From: AC-37 sp036386455
Lineage (GTDB): Bacteria; Actinomycetota; Thermoleophilia; Solirubrobacterales; Thermoleophilaceae
Assembly (NCBI GenBank): GCA_036386455.1
Contig: DASVVS010000173.1
Location: 53,113-117,112 of the forward strand
Reading direction: 5' to 3'
DNA: 64,000 bases
A program made the position numbers and the translations under genes. Below, one piece after another: positions 42,945 to 51,489 of the stretch. Position 1 is the first letter of the stretch. Each line of letters begins with the position of its first letter. Under the pieces are notes generated by a model. It was not told the DNA's origin. It was given only the letters and a program-made list of their open reading frames with translations, and did no database searches.

Positions 42945-43826
42945 ATGGTCGATCCGGCGCCTCCGTACGGCCCCCAGTACGGACACGGCTACGCCTTTCC
43001 GCACCCGCCGCCGCCGGACCCGCCGGAGGTCCCGGAGCAGGTCTCGCGCTGGCCGGCCTGGTCGCCGTGGTACGGGCCGGCGGCGATCCTCATCGGGATC
43101 ATCGCCACGTTCTTCCTCCTCGGCCTCGCCGCCGCGGTCGCGACGGCGTTGGGCGCGGAGAACGTCGAGGACTCGAAGGGCTTCCTGCAGGTCGGGACGG
43201 TGGCGCAGCAGGCCATCTTCATAGGCGCAGCGGTGTTCCTGGCGAGCAGGACGCTGCGGCCGCGGGCATGGCACTTCGGCCTGCGGCGGGCGCGCTTCTG
43301 GCCGACCGTGGGCTGGGCCGCGCTCGGGCTCGTGTCCTACTGGATCCTCGTCTTCGTGTACTCGGCGCTGGTGCGGACGGACGCCGAGCAGGAGACGCTC
43401 GACGACCTGGGGATCGACGACGGCACGCTCTGGCTCGTGGGCGCGGCGGTGCTCGTGATCGTGTTCGCGCCGGTCGCCGAGGAGCTCTTCTTCCGCGGCT
43501 TCTTCTACCGCTCGCTCCGCACCAAGCTGCCGATCGCCTGGGCCGCCATCGTCGTCGGCACGCTGTTCGGGGCGATCCACGCCGGCAGCACGCCGCCCGA
43601 GATCCTCCCGGTGCTCGCCTTCCTCGGGATCATCTTCTGCCTCGTCTACGAGAGGACCGGGACGCTGTTCTCGGTGATCGGGCTGCACGCCCTCAACAAC
43701 ACGCTCGCGTTCGGCAGCGAGACCGGCGAATGGGGCATCGCGGGCGCCGTCGGCTGCCTCACGCTGGCGGCCTGCGCGATCGTGCCGCGGCTCATGTCGC
43801 CGACCGCCGTCCCGGCCCGCGCATGA
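42945..43826 (+). CDS. CPBP-family intramembrane metalloprotease
   Basis: 293 residues. A Pro/Tyr-rich cytosolic N-terminus of about 45 residues is followed by seven or eight membrane helices. Active-site motifs are E179-E180 and R184 (VAEELFFRGFFYRS), H212 (FGAIHAG) and H248 with N251-N252 (GLHALNN), which is the complete CAAX protease/bacteriocin-processing (Abi) set. The bacterial substrate is unknown. A TACTCT hexamer ends 8 bases before the ATG. Confidence 0.92.
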   Translation: MVDPAPPYGPQYGHGYAFPHPPPPDPPEVPEQVSRWPAWSPWYGPAAILIGIIATFFLLGLAAAVATALGAENVEDSKGFLQVGTVAQQAIFIGAAVFLASRTLRPRAWHFGLRRARFWPTVGWAALGLVSYWILVFVYSALVRTDAEQETLDDLGIDDGTLWLVGAAVLVIVFAPVAEELFFRGFFYRSLRTKLPIAWAAIVVGTLFGAIHAGSTPPEILPVLAFLGIIFCLVYERTGTLFSVIGLHALNNTLAFGSETGEWGIAGAVGCLTLAACAIVPRLMSPTAVPARA

Positions 43827-43882
43827 GTGCAGCGGCGCCATCACCGGGTAGGAGCGGAACGCATGGGACAGAATGGACGCAT

Positions 43883-44887
43883 ATGAGAACTCGCTCGCTG
43901 CTCTTCACGCTCGTCCTCGCCTTCGCCCTCGCCGCCCCCGCGCAGGCGCAGGTGCCCGGGGTCGATCCGGCCCCCACGACCCCGCAGCCGGGCACGCCCG
44001 CGCCCGCCGGCGCGGAGGCCAAGCTCACGCTCGGCGTCGCCTCGCTCGGCGACCGCGGCAAGCGCTGGGTCCTCGCGGGCGAGCCGCTGGTCGCCTCCGG
44101 CCGGCTCGATCCGTACGTGAAGGGCGAGAAGGTCTCCGTCCACCTCTACAGGGGCAAGAAGCGCCTCGGCACCCGCACCGTCGAGGTGCGCGACGACAAG
44201 GGGCACGGCAAGTTCACGGCGACCTTCGGGGCGGTCAAGAAGCCCGGCTCGTACTTCGTGGTCGCCGAGCACGAGGCGAGCGCCGCGCAGCAGGGCGCGA
44301 AGTCGGGGCGCGTGCGCTTCGGCGCCGTGCGCGCGGCGTCGGGGAACGGCTCGAACGGGCAGCACGTGCGGCTGCTTCAGATCGGCCTGCGCCGCCTGGC
44401 CTTCGTCGCGCCGCTCAACGGCCGTCACGACGCCGCCACCGGCCGCGCCGTCATCGCCTTCCGCAAGACGAACGGCATGTCCCGCATCACGTCGGCCAAC
44501 CGCAACGTGATGAAGGCGCTGTTCGCCGGCCGCGGCGGCTACAAGCTGAAGTACCCGAAGGCCGGCAAGCACGTGGAGGCCGACCTCTCGCGCCAGGTGC
44601 TGGTGCTGGCCGACAAGGGCAAGCCGGTGCGGATCTACCACACCTCGAGCGGCGCGCCCTCCACGCCGACCGTGCGCGGCACGTTCCGCTTCTACCGGCG
44701 CCAGCCCGGCACCAACGCCAAGGGCATGGTGCACTCGATGTACTTCATCCGCGGCTACGCGATCCACGGGTACAAGTCGGTGCCGACGGGGCCCGCCAGC
44801 CACGGCTGCCTGCGGGTGCCGATCCCGAACGCGCGCGCGATCTACGACTGGATCGATCTGGGCGACCAGATCATGGTCTACCCGTAG
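43883..44887 (+). CDS. Exported L,D-transpeptidase (YkuD) with peptidoglycan-binding-like domain
   Basis: 334 residues from ATG 43883. A signal peptide (MRTRSLLFTLVLAFALAAPAQA) and a Pro-rich linker are followed by an Ig-like beta domain (46-150). A peptidoglycan-binding-like segment follows (GQHVRLLQIGLRRLAF...HDAATGRAVIAFRKTNGM, 159-199). The YkuD domain covers about 228-334, with H295 and the SHGC triad (H307, C309) in GPASHGCLRVP. It makes 3-3 cross-links in peptidoglycan or attaches proteins. The last 10 bases overlap the convergent patatin-like gene. Confidence 0.93.
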   Translation: MRTRSLLFTLVLAFALAAPAQAQVPGVDPAPTTPQPGTPAPAGAEAKLTLGVASLGDRGKRWVLAGEPLVASGRLDPYVKGEKVSVHLYRGKKRLGTRTVEVRDDKGHGKFTATFGAVKKPGSYFVVAEHEASAAQQGAKSGRVRFGAVRAASGNGSNGQHVRLLQIGLRRLAFVAPLNGRHDAATGRAVIAFRKTNGMSRITSANRNVMKALFAGRGGYKLKYPKAGKHVEADLSRQVLVLADKGKPVRIYHTSSGAPSTPTVRGTFRFYRRQPGTNAKGMVHSMYFIRGYAIHGYKSVPTGPASHGCLRVPIPNARAIYDWIDLGDQIMVYP

Positions 44888-45651
44888 CCCGAGCGGATGT
44901 GGTCCGGCCAGCGGCGCCGGTCCAGGAACAGCCCGTAGAAGGACGGCGGCGCGTCGCCCGCGTCGAGCGTGGGGCCGTCCGGCTCCAGCAGCTCGCGCGT
45001 GAAGCCCGGCGCGCCGCGGCCGTCCACGTAGAAGCGGCCCTCCAGGCGTACGGCGTCGGCGCGCCGCGGCGGCGCCACCGCCACGCGCGCGAGCTCGCCG
45101 AGCGTGAGGTCCGGATGGGTGTCGCTCCCCAGTAGCTCGAAGCGGCCCGCGTCGAGGTCGTAGGCGAGCGTGCGGAACGGGATCTCGGTCGCGCCCGCGC
45201 TCATCCGCCAGACGCGGCGGTCGAAGAGCTGCTCCACGGCGCGGCCGCGCCCGAGGCCGCCGAAGCCGCGGGCCGATGCGAGCGCGAGCCGCGGCAGTCC
45301 GGTCCACTGCACGCCCAGGTGGTCCTGCGGGCGCCAGAGGAGCGCGTGGCCGGCCATCTCCTCGGCGCTCGTGCCCGCCGCCCACATCGCGCCCCAGAGC
45401 ACCGAGGCCGAGCAGACCGAGATCGACTCCGGGCGCTCGCCCGCCTCCTCGAAGGCGTGCGCCAGGCCGATCATGGCGACCGACCCGCCGCCGCCGTGCG
45501 AGCCGACGACGTGCCGGCCGGCCAGGTCGGGGCGCTCGCGCGGTTGCGGCGGCGGCAGGACGCCGGCCGGGGCGCGCGGCGAGCCGTCCACGAGCGGGAG
45601 CGGCAGGAGCGCCTCGCGGGCGTTGAGCAGGATGCCGATGTCGACCCTCAC
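44878..45651 (-). CDS. Patatin-like phospholipase family protein
   Basis: 257 residues from GTG 45651. GSHGGGGSVAMIGLAHAFEEAG (50-71) is the oxyanion-hole block. SVCSASVLWGAMWAAG sits where the GxSxG elbow is expected, with the flanking glycines replaced but the Ser kept. YVDGRG (near 210) matches the DGG/DGA motif with the catalytic Asp. Lipid hydrolase activity is plausible but the altered elbow leaves doubt. It is divergent from the gene at 45675 with 23 bases between the starts. Confidence 0.68.
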   Translation of the reverse strand: MRVDIGILLNAREALLPLPLVDGSPRAPAGVLPPPQPRERPDLAGRHVVGSHGGGGSVAMIGLAHAFEEAGERPESISVCSASVLWGAMWAAGTSAEEMAGHALLWRPQDHLGVQWTGLPRLALASARGFGGLGRGRAVEQLFDRRVWRMSAGATEIPFRTLAYDLDAGRFELLGSDTHPDLTLGELARVAVAPPRRADAVRLEGRFYVDGRGAPGFTRELLEPDGPTLDAGDAPPSFYGLFLDRRRWPDHIRSGYG

Positions 45652-45674
45652 GGCGCGGGTAGATTACGGCCGCT

Positions 45675-46034
45675 GTGTCCTTCCTCGTCGATCCTCCCTG
45701 GCTCTACGCGAACGGCCTGGCGTACGCGCGCCTGGCTCCCGAGGAGGCGCAGGGCGGTGTCGCGAAGGCCGCCGGCGCGGCCTGCCTGGCCGTCTTCTGG
45801 ACCGCCGGGGTGTCGCTCTACCTGAACGCGCCGCACACCAGGCCGCTGTGGCCGGTGCTGCCGCGCCGCGACGGGCGCGACTTCATGGTCAACTGGCCGG
45901 GCCTGCGCGTGCGGACGAAGAAGCGCACGCAGCGGCTCGACGCCGCCGCCGCGGCGATCTTCCTCGGCGTCTACCCGCTGGCGCTCTGGCTGGGCTGGGA
46001 CCGCGGCCGGCGCGCGCGGCCGCGCGGCGCGTGA
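45675..46034 (+). CDS. Small membrane protein of unknown function
   Basis: 119 residues from GTG 45675. Two predicted membrane helices (AAGAACLAVFWTAGVSLYL and AAAAAIFLGVYPLALWLGW) flank a hydrophilic loop (PVLPRRDGRDFMVNWPGLRVRTKKRTQR). No family is recognised. TAGATT ends nine bases before the GTG, so the mRNA may be leaderless. It ends 4 bases before pyrE, so they are probably one transcript. Confidence 0.65.
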   Translation: MSFLVDPPWLYANGLAYARLAPEEAQGGVAKAAGAACLAVFWTAGVSLYLNAPHTRPLWPVLPRRDGRDFMVNWPGLRVRTKKRTQRLDAAAAAIFLGVYPLALWLGWDRGRRARPRGA

Positions 46035-46038
46035 GCGC

Positions 46039-46593
46039 GTGAGCGCGCACGAGGATCTGGTGGCGGCCCTGCGCGAGCACGCGCTCGTGCTCGGCGAGTT
46101 CACGCTCACGAGCGGCGCCACCTCGACCTACCTGATCGACGCCAAGCGCGCGATCCTGCGGCCGGAGGGCTTCGCGGCGCTGGCGCAGCTCGCCGCCGCG
46201 GAGGTGCACGCCACCGGCGCGGGCGCGGTCGGGGGCATGACGATGGGCGCCGACCCGATCGCCTGCGCCGCGCTCGCGGGCGGGGCGGACGTGCCCGCCT
46301 TCTTCGTGCGCAAGGAGCGCAAGGAGCACGGCCTCTCGCGCTGGATCGAGGGGCCGCCGCTCGAACCCGGCACGCGCTGCCTGATCGTGGAGGACGTGGT
46401 GACGACCGGCGGCTCGACGATCCGCGCGATCGAGCGCGTGCGCGGCGAGGGCCACGAGATCTGCGGCGTGCTGGTGATCCTCGACCGGCTGGCGGGCGGC
46501 GACGAGGCGATCCGCGAGGCGGCCGGCCGCGACGTGCCCTACACGGCGCTCACCACGATCGACGACGTGCACCCGGAGCGCGACGACCGCTAG
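46039..46593 (+). CDS. pyrE: Orotate phosphoribosyltransferase
   Basis: 184 residues from GTG 46039. The PRPP-binding motif CLIVEDVVTTGGST is at about 113-126, preceded by FFVRKERKEHG (the flexible loop with catalytic Lys) and TSGATSTYLIDAKRAIL near the N-terminus. It converts orotate and PRPP to orotidine monophosphate in pyrimidine synthesis. Other pyr genes are not adjacent. Confidence 0.94.
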   Translation: MSAHEDLVAALREHALVLGEFTLTSGATSTYLIDAKRAILRPEGFAALAQLAAAEVHATGAGAVGGMTMGADPIACAALAGGADVPAFFVRKERKEHGLSRWIEGPPLEPGTRCLIVEDVVTTGGSTIRAIERVRGEGHEICGVLVILDRLAGGDEAIREAAGRDVPYTALTTIDDVHPERDDR

Positions 46594-46643
46594 CCGCGGC
46601 CGGCGCGTCGCAACTCGGGCGTACACGTAGGGTTCCTTCGACT

Positions 46644-47564
46644 GTGCGCACCGGCCCCCTCGTAACGGCGCTCCTCGCGTGGCTCGCGGTGGCCGCGGTC
46701 CCCGCCGCCGCTCAGAGCCCTGTCAGCGGGCTGCGCGCGCACGGCCCGTGGGTCTCGTTCGAGCGTGACGGCCACCGCGTGCTCGACCAGCGGGGCGCCC
46801 TGTCCGCGTTCCCCACCGTCGGCGAGCGCCTCGACCTGGCCGCGGACGCGCGTGGGCGCGGCGTCGGCGTCTACGCGGCCTGCGACGGGCGCAGCGATCC
46901 CGCGGAGCGCACGTGCGCGATCCGCGAGCGGCGGCTGACCACCGGGCGCACCCGGACGCTGCTCGCGAAGCGCCGCGGGATCACCGCGGTCGGGCACGAC
47001 CGCGGGCTGCTGGCGCTGGCCATCTGGGCCGGCGACGGCGAGGCCCCCGGCGACGGGGGCGAGCTCTCGAAGATCGTGATCCGCCGGCCCGGTGAGTCGA
47101 AGCTGCGCACGATCCGCCACCGCCAGCGCGCGACCCGGCTCGAGGTGGGCGGCGGCTTCGTCATGTTCTTCGACGAGACGTCCCCCACTCAGCAGCGCGT
47201 CGGCGTGATCGACGTTCGCGGAGCGAAGCCCAAGCTGGTGTTCACGACGGCCTCGCGCGAGCCGTGCAAGTGCACGTCCACGTCGACGATCTTCGACGCG
47301 ACGCTCGACGGCCGCCACGTGTACTGGACCGAGGTTGCGTACTACTCACCGGACGGCCTCGGCACGGGCAACGCGAACTACGAGACCTTCCGGCGGATCC
47401 GCCGCGTGGACTTCCGCGCGCCGGGGCGGGTGGTCGAGGAGCACCGCACCCAGAACGAGGCGCGGTCGATCGCCGTCGCGGACGGGGTCCTCTACCACGA
47501 CGCCGACGAGGCGTACGCGGAGGGGCGCCGGCCGAGCTGGCAGGCCGTGCCCGAGTTCCCCTAG
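46644..47564 (+). CDS. Secreted protein of unknown function, possibly beta-propeller
   Basis: 306 residues from GTG 46644. A signal peptide (VTALLAWLAVAAVPAAAQS) is followed by a strand-rich domain without membrane segments. Short repeated strand patterns (VLDQRGALSAFPTV, GLLALAIWAGDGE, GGGFVMFFDETSP, GRHVYWTEVAYYSPDG, GVLYHDADEAY) suggest a propeller of about five blades. One CKC and two other cysteines could form disulfides. The family is not recognised. It overlaps the 3' end of the convergent cyclase gene by 4 bases. Confidence 0.6.
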   Translation: MRTGPLVTALLAWLAVAAVPAAAQSPVSGLRAHGPWVSFERDGHRVLDQRGALSAFPTVGERLDLAADARGRGVGVYAACDGRSDPAERTCAIRERRLTTGRTRTLLAKRRGITAVGHDRGLLALAIWAGDGEAPGDGGELSKIVIRRPGESKLRTIRHRQRATRLEVGGGFVMFFDETSPTQQRVGVIDVRGAKPKLVFTTASREPCKCTSTSTIFDATLDGRHVYWTEVAYYSPDGLGTGNANYETFRRIRRVDFRAPGRVVEEHRTQNEARSIAVADGVLYHDADEAYAEGRRPSWQAVPEFP

Positions 47565-48712
47565 CCGCCGGCCTCGCCCTCGGCGCCGGCGCCGGCGTCG
47601 GCGCCGGCCGGGCGCGCCCGGAACAGGCGCACCGGATCGCGCACGCCCTTCAGCCGCCGCCGCCCGGCGGGCGACCAGCGGAACCCGTCCCCGGCGGCCT
47701 CGCGCGCGCCGGCCGTGCACAGCACGCTGCCCGGCCGCGCGACGCCTGTGACGCGGCTGGCGGTGTTCACCGGGCTGCCGTACCAGTCGCCGGCACGCTC
47801 GAGAGCGGCGCCGTACGCGACGCCCGAGCGGAGCGCCGGGAACTCCTCGCCCGCCTCGTCCGCGCGGCGGACCAGCTCGAGCGCAGCCTCGACCGTGGCC
47901 TCCGCGTCGCGGCCGACGAGCATCGCGGCGTCGCCGATCGTCTTCACGAAGTGGACCGGCTTGTCCACCACGTCGGAGGCCAGCTCGCTCAGCCGGCCGG
48001 CGACCCGGCTCAGGTCCTCCGGCGGGATCTGCTCGCCGAGCTTGGTGAAGTCGACGAGGTCCGCGAAGCAGACCGTCACCTCCTGCGCGCCCGCCATCTG
48101 GCCGGTCTCGAGCTCCACCCGGCTCACCACGTCGTTGCGGATCAGCTCGCGCAGGTGCACGCGGTAGACGTACTGGAGCTCGGGGCCGATGACCGGGATC
48201 AGGTGCTCGGCCGCGGCGGCGAAGCGCAGGCCCGCGTCGCGCTCGGTGAGGCCCGGCTGCGCCAGCGTCTGGCCGACCAGCTCCATCGAGGCGTCGGCGA
48301 TCCGGCGCATCCCCTCGCCCATCACGCGCGCCACCTGGGCGATGCCCTCCTCGGGCAGCCCCGCGTCGAGGAACTGCTTGAGCAGCTCGGCGCCGGTCAG
48401 GTCCTCGTCGCCGTAGACCCTCTCGTCGTGGTCGGCGACCGGCAGCCCGAGCGCTCGCCACTGGCGCTCGAGCACCTCGATCGGCACGCCGGTCCTGCCG
48501 GCGAGCTCGTTGGCGCTGTACTTGCTCTCGGCGCCCAGCACCTGCTCGACGGGCAGCAGCGCCAGCCGCTCCTCCGCGATGGCGGTGCGCAGCTCGTCGA
48601 TCGTGACGCCGGACTCGTGGAGCTGCTGGAGCAGGTCGAGACGGCCCGCCCGGGCGTCGTCGTCGTCGAGCCCGTCGAGCAGCCCCTCGGCCGCGAAGTC
48701 GGGCTGGGCTAT
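47561..48712 (-). CDS. Class III adenylate cyclase with Rv1264-like regulatory domain
   Basis: About 383 residues. The N-terminal region (QPDFAAEGLLDGL, then GVTIDELRTAIAEERLALLPVEQVLG) matches the autoinhibitory domain of the pH-sensing mycobacterial cyclase Rv1264. The catalytic domain starts near VTVCFADLVDFTKLGE (first metal Asp), then HFVKTIGDAAMLV (substrate Lys and second metal Asp) and WYGSPVNTASRV (transition-state Asn and Arg), so activity is expected. The frame has no ATG, GTG or TTG near the conserved N-terminus. The placed start is an ATA overlapping the TAG of the upstream hydrolase (ATAG). The next GTG is about 57 codons downstream and would cut the regulatory domain. Confidence 0.85.
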   Translation of the reverse strand: MAQPDFAAEGLLDGLDDDDARAGRLDLLQQLHESGVTIDELRTAIAEERLALLPVEQVLGAESKYSANELAGRTGVPIEVLERQWRALGLPVADHDERVYGDEDLTGAELLKQFLDAGLPEEGIAQVARVMGEGMRRIADASMELVGQTLAQPGLTERDAGLRFAAAAEHLIPVIGPELQYVYRVHLRELIRNDVVSRVELETGQMAGAQEVTVCFADLVDFTKLGEQIPPEDLSRVAGRLSELASDVVDKPVHFVKTIGDAAMLVGRDAEATVEAALELVRRADEAGEEFPALRSGVAYGAALERAGDWYGSPVNTASRVTGVARPGSVLCTAGAREAAGDGFRWSPAGRRRLKGVRDPVRLFRARPAGADAGAGAEGEAGG

Positions 48713-49599
48713 GCGCCCTCCCGGAGCATCTCGCGCATCCGCGACTCCGGGATCACCGACGGGACCGTCTCGTCCATGAAGTCGAGCAGCGCGCGATTGA
48801 ACCGGCGCGGGTTGTCGCGGTGCGGGAAGTGGCCGGCGTTCGGGAACGAGACCAGGCGGCTGCCCGGCATCGCCTCGCTCGCGCGCAGGCCGTGGCGGTA
48901 CGGGATCACCGGGTCGCGCTCGCCCCACACGATCAGCGACGGCATCTCGCGCGCCAGGTAGAGGCGGTCGGTGGCGCTCACGCGCTGGCCGCCCGGGTCC
49001 ACGATTCCGCGCAGCGTGTGGATGAACGCCGCGCGCGCCTCGTGGTCGCACAGCGAGCAGAAGCCGGTCCACATCTCCTCGAGGTCAGGCCCGGCGCGCA
49101 TCCCGATCCGGCCAAGCGCGCCGGCCACGGCGTTGCTGACGTTCACGATCCCCTGCGCGGTGAGCACCGGCAGCACGAGCTCCGAGCCCGGCAGGGTGGC
49201 GGCGCGCAGCAGGATGTTCACCTCGCGGCCGAGGCCGCCGCTCGAGACCAGCGCGAGCCGCTCCACGCGCTCGGGGAACTGGTAGGCCATCTGCATCGCC
49301 ACGCCACCGCCGAGCGAGTGCCCGACGACCGTGGCGCGGTCGTGGCCGAGCGCCGCCAGCAGGTCGCGGATGCCGCTGGCGTAGGCGCCGAGCGAGTAGT
49401 CGCCGCGCGGCTTGGCGGACTCGCCGTGGCCCAGCATGTCGGGGGCGACGACGGTGTACTGCTCGGCCAGCTCCTCGATCGTGTCGAGCCAGGTGTCGGA
49501 GCTGCCGGTGATGCCGTGGATCAGCACGATCACCGGGCCCCAGCCGGCCTGCCGGTAACTGACCCGGTGGCCGTGCAGAACTATCTCTTCGCGTTGCAT
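48709..49599 (-). CDS. Alpha/beta-fold hydrolase
   Basis: 296 residues from ATG 49599, chosen over an upstream in-frame ATG because AGGAGGAG lies five bases before it. HGITGSSDTW is the oxyanion-hole loop, GHSLGGG the nucleophile elbow (Ser), WGERDPVIP carries the catalytic Asp and NAGHFPHRDNP the His. A complete catalytic triad is present. Similar enzymes are esterases, epoxide hydrolases or meta-cleavage product hydrolases, and specificity cannot be told. The stop overlaps the cyclase start, so the two are coupled. Confidence 0.9.
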   Translation of the reverse strand: MQREEIVLHGHRVSYRQAGWGPVIVLIHGITGSSDTWLDTIEELAEQYTVVAPDMLGHGESAKPRGDYSLGAYASGIRDLLAALGHDRATVVGHSLGGGVAMQMAYQFPERVERLALVSSGGLGREVNILLRAATLPGSELVLPVLTAQGIVNVSNAVAGALGRIGMRAGPDLEEMWTGFCSLCDHEARAAFIHTLRGIVDPGGQRVSATDRLYLAREMPSLIVWGERDPVIPYRHGLRASEAMPGSRLVSFPNAGHFPHRDNPRRFNRALLDFMDETVPSVIPESRMREMLREGA

Positions 49600-49604
49600 C
49601 GAGG

Positions 49605-49612
49605 CTCCTCCT
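49605..49612 (-). promoter_or_regulatory. Strong ribosome binding site of the hydrolase gene
   Basis: AGGAGGAG on the minus strand, five bases upstream of ATG 49599. It decides the start. Confidence 0.75.
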
Positions 49613-49633
49613 GGAAGGCTACGAGGGTGGGGG

Positions 49634-51451
49634 TCAGGCTGTCGGCACGTCGCGGCGCCCGGCGTCGGGCACGCGCGCGGAGCGGCCACCGCTGAGGCGG
49701 CCCATCGAGATCGTGAGGGCGGTGAGAAGGGCGAGGACGATCGCCAGCACCACGAGGTAGGCGGCGGTGGTGAGGCCGCCCGCGACGCCCTCCTTCTGCT
49801 CGCGCTGGAGGTTCTCCCTGTCGAGCACGAAGGCGCGCTCGAAGCTCCGCGGGGCGGGGACCTCGGCGGCCGGGATCGCGCGGTCCTCCGGCATGAAGAC
49901 GGGCATGCCCGCGATCGAGTCGCCGCGGTGCAGGCGCAGGATCGACTTCCAGGTCCCGTGGACCGGGATCGGCTCGGCGCTGCGGTAGGTCCCGGGCGCG
50001 ATCTCGTCCATGCGGACGAGGCGGCTGCCCTCGCCCTGCCAGGCGGTGACGTTGAACCACTCGGCGTCGCGCGCCGCGCCGGCCGGGTCGAGCCGCACGG
50101 TGGCCACCACCTCGCGCTGCGGCGCGGGGCGCGTCTCCTCGAGGCTCACCCGCGCGCTCACGGGCTCGCCGCGCTCGACCGGGAGCGTGTAGGCGATCGC
50201 GGCCACGATCACGAGCGCGGCGGCGGCGAGCGCCGGGCGCTGCCCGCGCGGCGCTCGCTGCGTGACGTCGTCGCGGAAGGCGCGGCCCATGGCGCCGCCG
50301 ATCGTGCCGGCGGCCACGGCCGTGACGAAGCCGAGGATCGCCGCCTCCGGCAGCAGCGCGGCCGGCCACTCGAACGGCATCCAGAGGTGCGACCAGCCCC
50401 ACTCGGCGGCGAGGCCGACGGTGCCGATGGCGGCGCCGGCGAGCGCGCCGAACGCGAGCGGACGGTCCGTGCTCACGCGCAGCGCAACGGCCTCGACCAG
50501 CAGCGCCTCGACCACGTAGAGCGGCATGTGCGGCAGCGTCTGGCCGAAGACGGGGCCGACCAGCAGCGTCACGATCCCGCGGATCACGACGTAGCCGGCC
50601 ACGGCCACGAGCGCGCCGCCGCGGCCGATCCGGATGCGCGCCAGCACGAGCGCCACGCCCGCGGCCAGCATCAGCAGGATCGGGTGGAAGAGCAGCCGGA
50701 ACTGCGGCACGCCGAAGTCGAACTCGGCCTGGAAGGTGGACAGGCCCACGAGCAGCCCGCCGGCCAGGCCGGCCTGGCGGAGCTTGACGAGCGGGACCCT
50801 GCGCACGGTCGGGCCGCGGCGGGCGGTGCCCTCCACGAAGAGCACCCACGAGGCGATCGTGGCGAGCGAGGCGCCGCCGATCAGCATCAGGTGCGTGGGG
50901 CCCCAGAGGGTCACGTCCTGGCCGAAGATCCGGTGCCAGAAGTCGTCGAGCGGGAAGCCGGCGAGCGAGAACGCCGCGCAGCCCACCATCAGCACGCCGC
51001 CGAGCGGCGCGTACCAGCCGGGCCTGATGCGGACGGCCACGTCGCTCGGCTTCTCGTGCGGGAGGCAGACGGCCACGAGGCCGGCGAACATCACGCCGAA
51101 CAGGCCGATCAGGATCAGGTAGTGCGCGGGGTTCGCCAGCGGGCCGGCGTCGCGCCCGTTGTCGATGTGCAGCGAGATGTCCCAGTACATCCCGACCAGC
51201 GCGACGAGCAGCGAGATGCCCGAGATCGCCGACGGCAGCGCCGCCCAGCCGGGCAGGCCGGTCTTGCCCTCGAGCGCCGTGGCGGCGCGGCCGAGCGGGT
51301 TCGGGCGGCCGAGCCGGTGCGGCACCAGGACGGCCAGCATCAGGGCGGTGAGCACGAGGGCGCCGATGGTCGCGCCGATCGCCTCGCCGGCGGCGGCGCC
51401 GCCCGCGGGCTCGGTGTCTGCGGCGAGCTGGAGGATCACGTCGGTGGGCAT
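49634..51451 (-). CDS. Large multi-pass membrane protein under TetR control
   Basis: 605 residues from ATG 51451. About 12 N-terminal membrane helices (25-430) include a conserved-looking loop YWDISLHIDNGRDAGPLANPAHYLIL and DDFWHRIFGQDVTLWGPTHLMLIGG with His and Asp residues. A periplasmic beta-rich domain follows (about 435-560, with VTAWQGEGSRLVRMDEIAPGTYRSAEPIPVHGTWKSILRLHRG), then one last helix. I do not recognise a named family. The His/Asp-rich helices suggest metal or heme binding. Divergent tetR and a shared operator 9-30 bases upstream make TetR repression very likely. Confidence 0.75.
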   Translation of the reverse strand: MPTDVILQLAADTEPAGGAAAGEAIGATIGALVLTALMLAVLVPHRLGRPNPLGRAATALEGKTGLPGWAALPSAISGISLLVALVGMYWDISLHIDNGRDAGPLANPAHYLILIGLFGVMFAGLVAVCLPHEKPSDVAVRIRPGWYAPLGGVLMVGCAAFSLAGFPLDDFWHRIFGQDVTLWGPTHLMLIGGASLATIASWVLFVEGTARRGPTVRRVPLVKLRQAGLAGGLLVGLSTFQAEFDFGVPQFRLLFHPILLMLAAGVALVLARIRIGRGGALVAVAGYVVIRGIVTLLVGPVFGQTLPHMPLYVVEALLVEAVALRVSTDRPLAFGALAGAAIGTVGLAAEWGWSHLWMPFEWPAALLPEAAILGFVTAVAAGTIGGAMGRAFRDDVTQRAPRGQRPALAAAALVIVAAIAYTLPVERGEPVSARVSLEETRPAPQREVVATVRLDPAGAARDAEWFNVTAWQGEGSRLVRMDEIAPGTYRSAEPIPVHGTWKSILRLHRGDSIAGMPVFMPEDRAIPAAEVPAPRSFERAFVLDRENLQREQKEGVAGGLTTAAYLVVLAIVLALLTALTISMGRLSGGRSARVPDAGRRDVPTA

Positions 51452-51460
51452 CGTAGTATC

Positions 51461-51482
51461 TAACTAACCGTTCAGTCAGTTA
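51461..51482. promoter_or_regulatory. TetR-type operator palindrome
   Basis: Half-sites TAACTAAC (51461-51468) and GTCAGTTA (51475-51482) are inverted repeats with one mismatch around a 6-base centre CGTTCA. It is the only AT-rich stretch in this divergent intergenic region and ends 7 bases before the tetR start. The form matches the TNACTNACC-type operators of TetR proteins. It probably represses both genes. Confidence 0.82.
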
Positions 51483-51489
51483 TTGGAAC

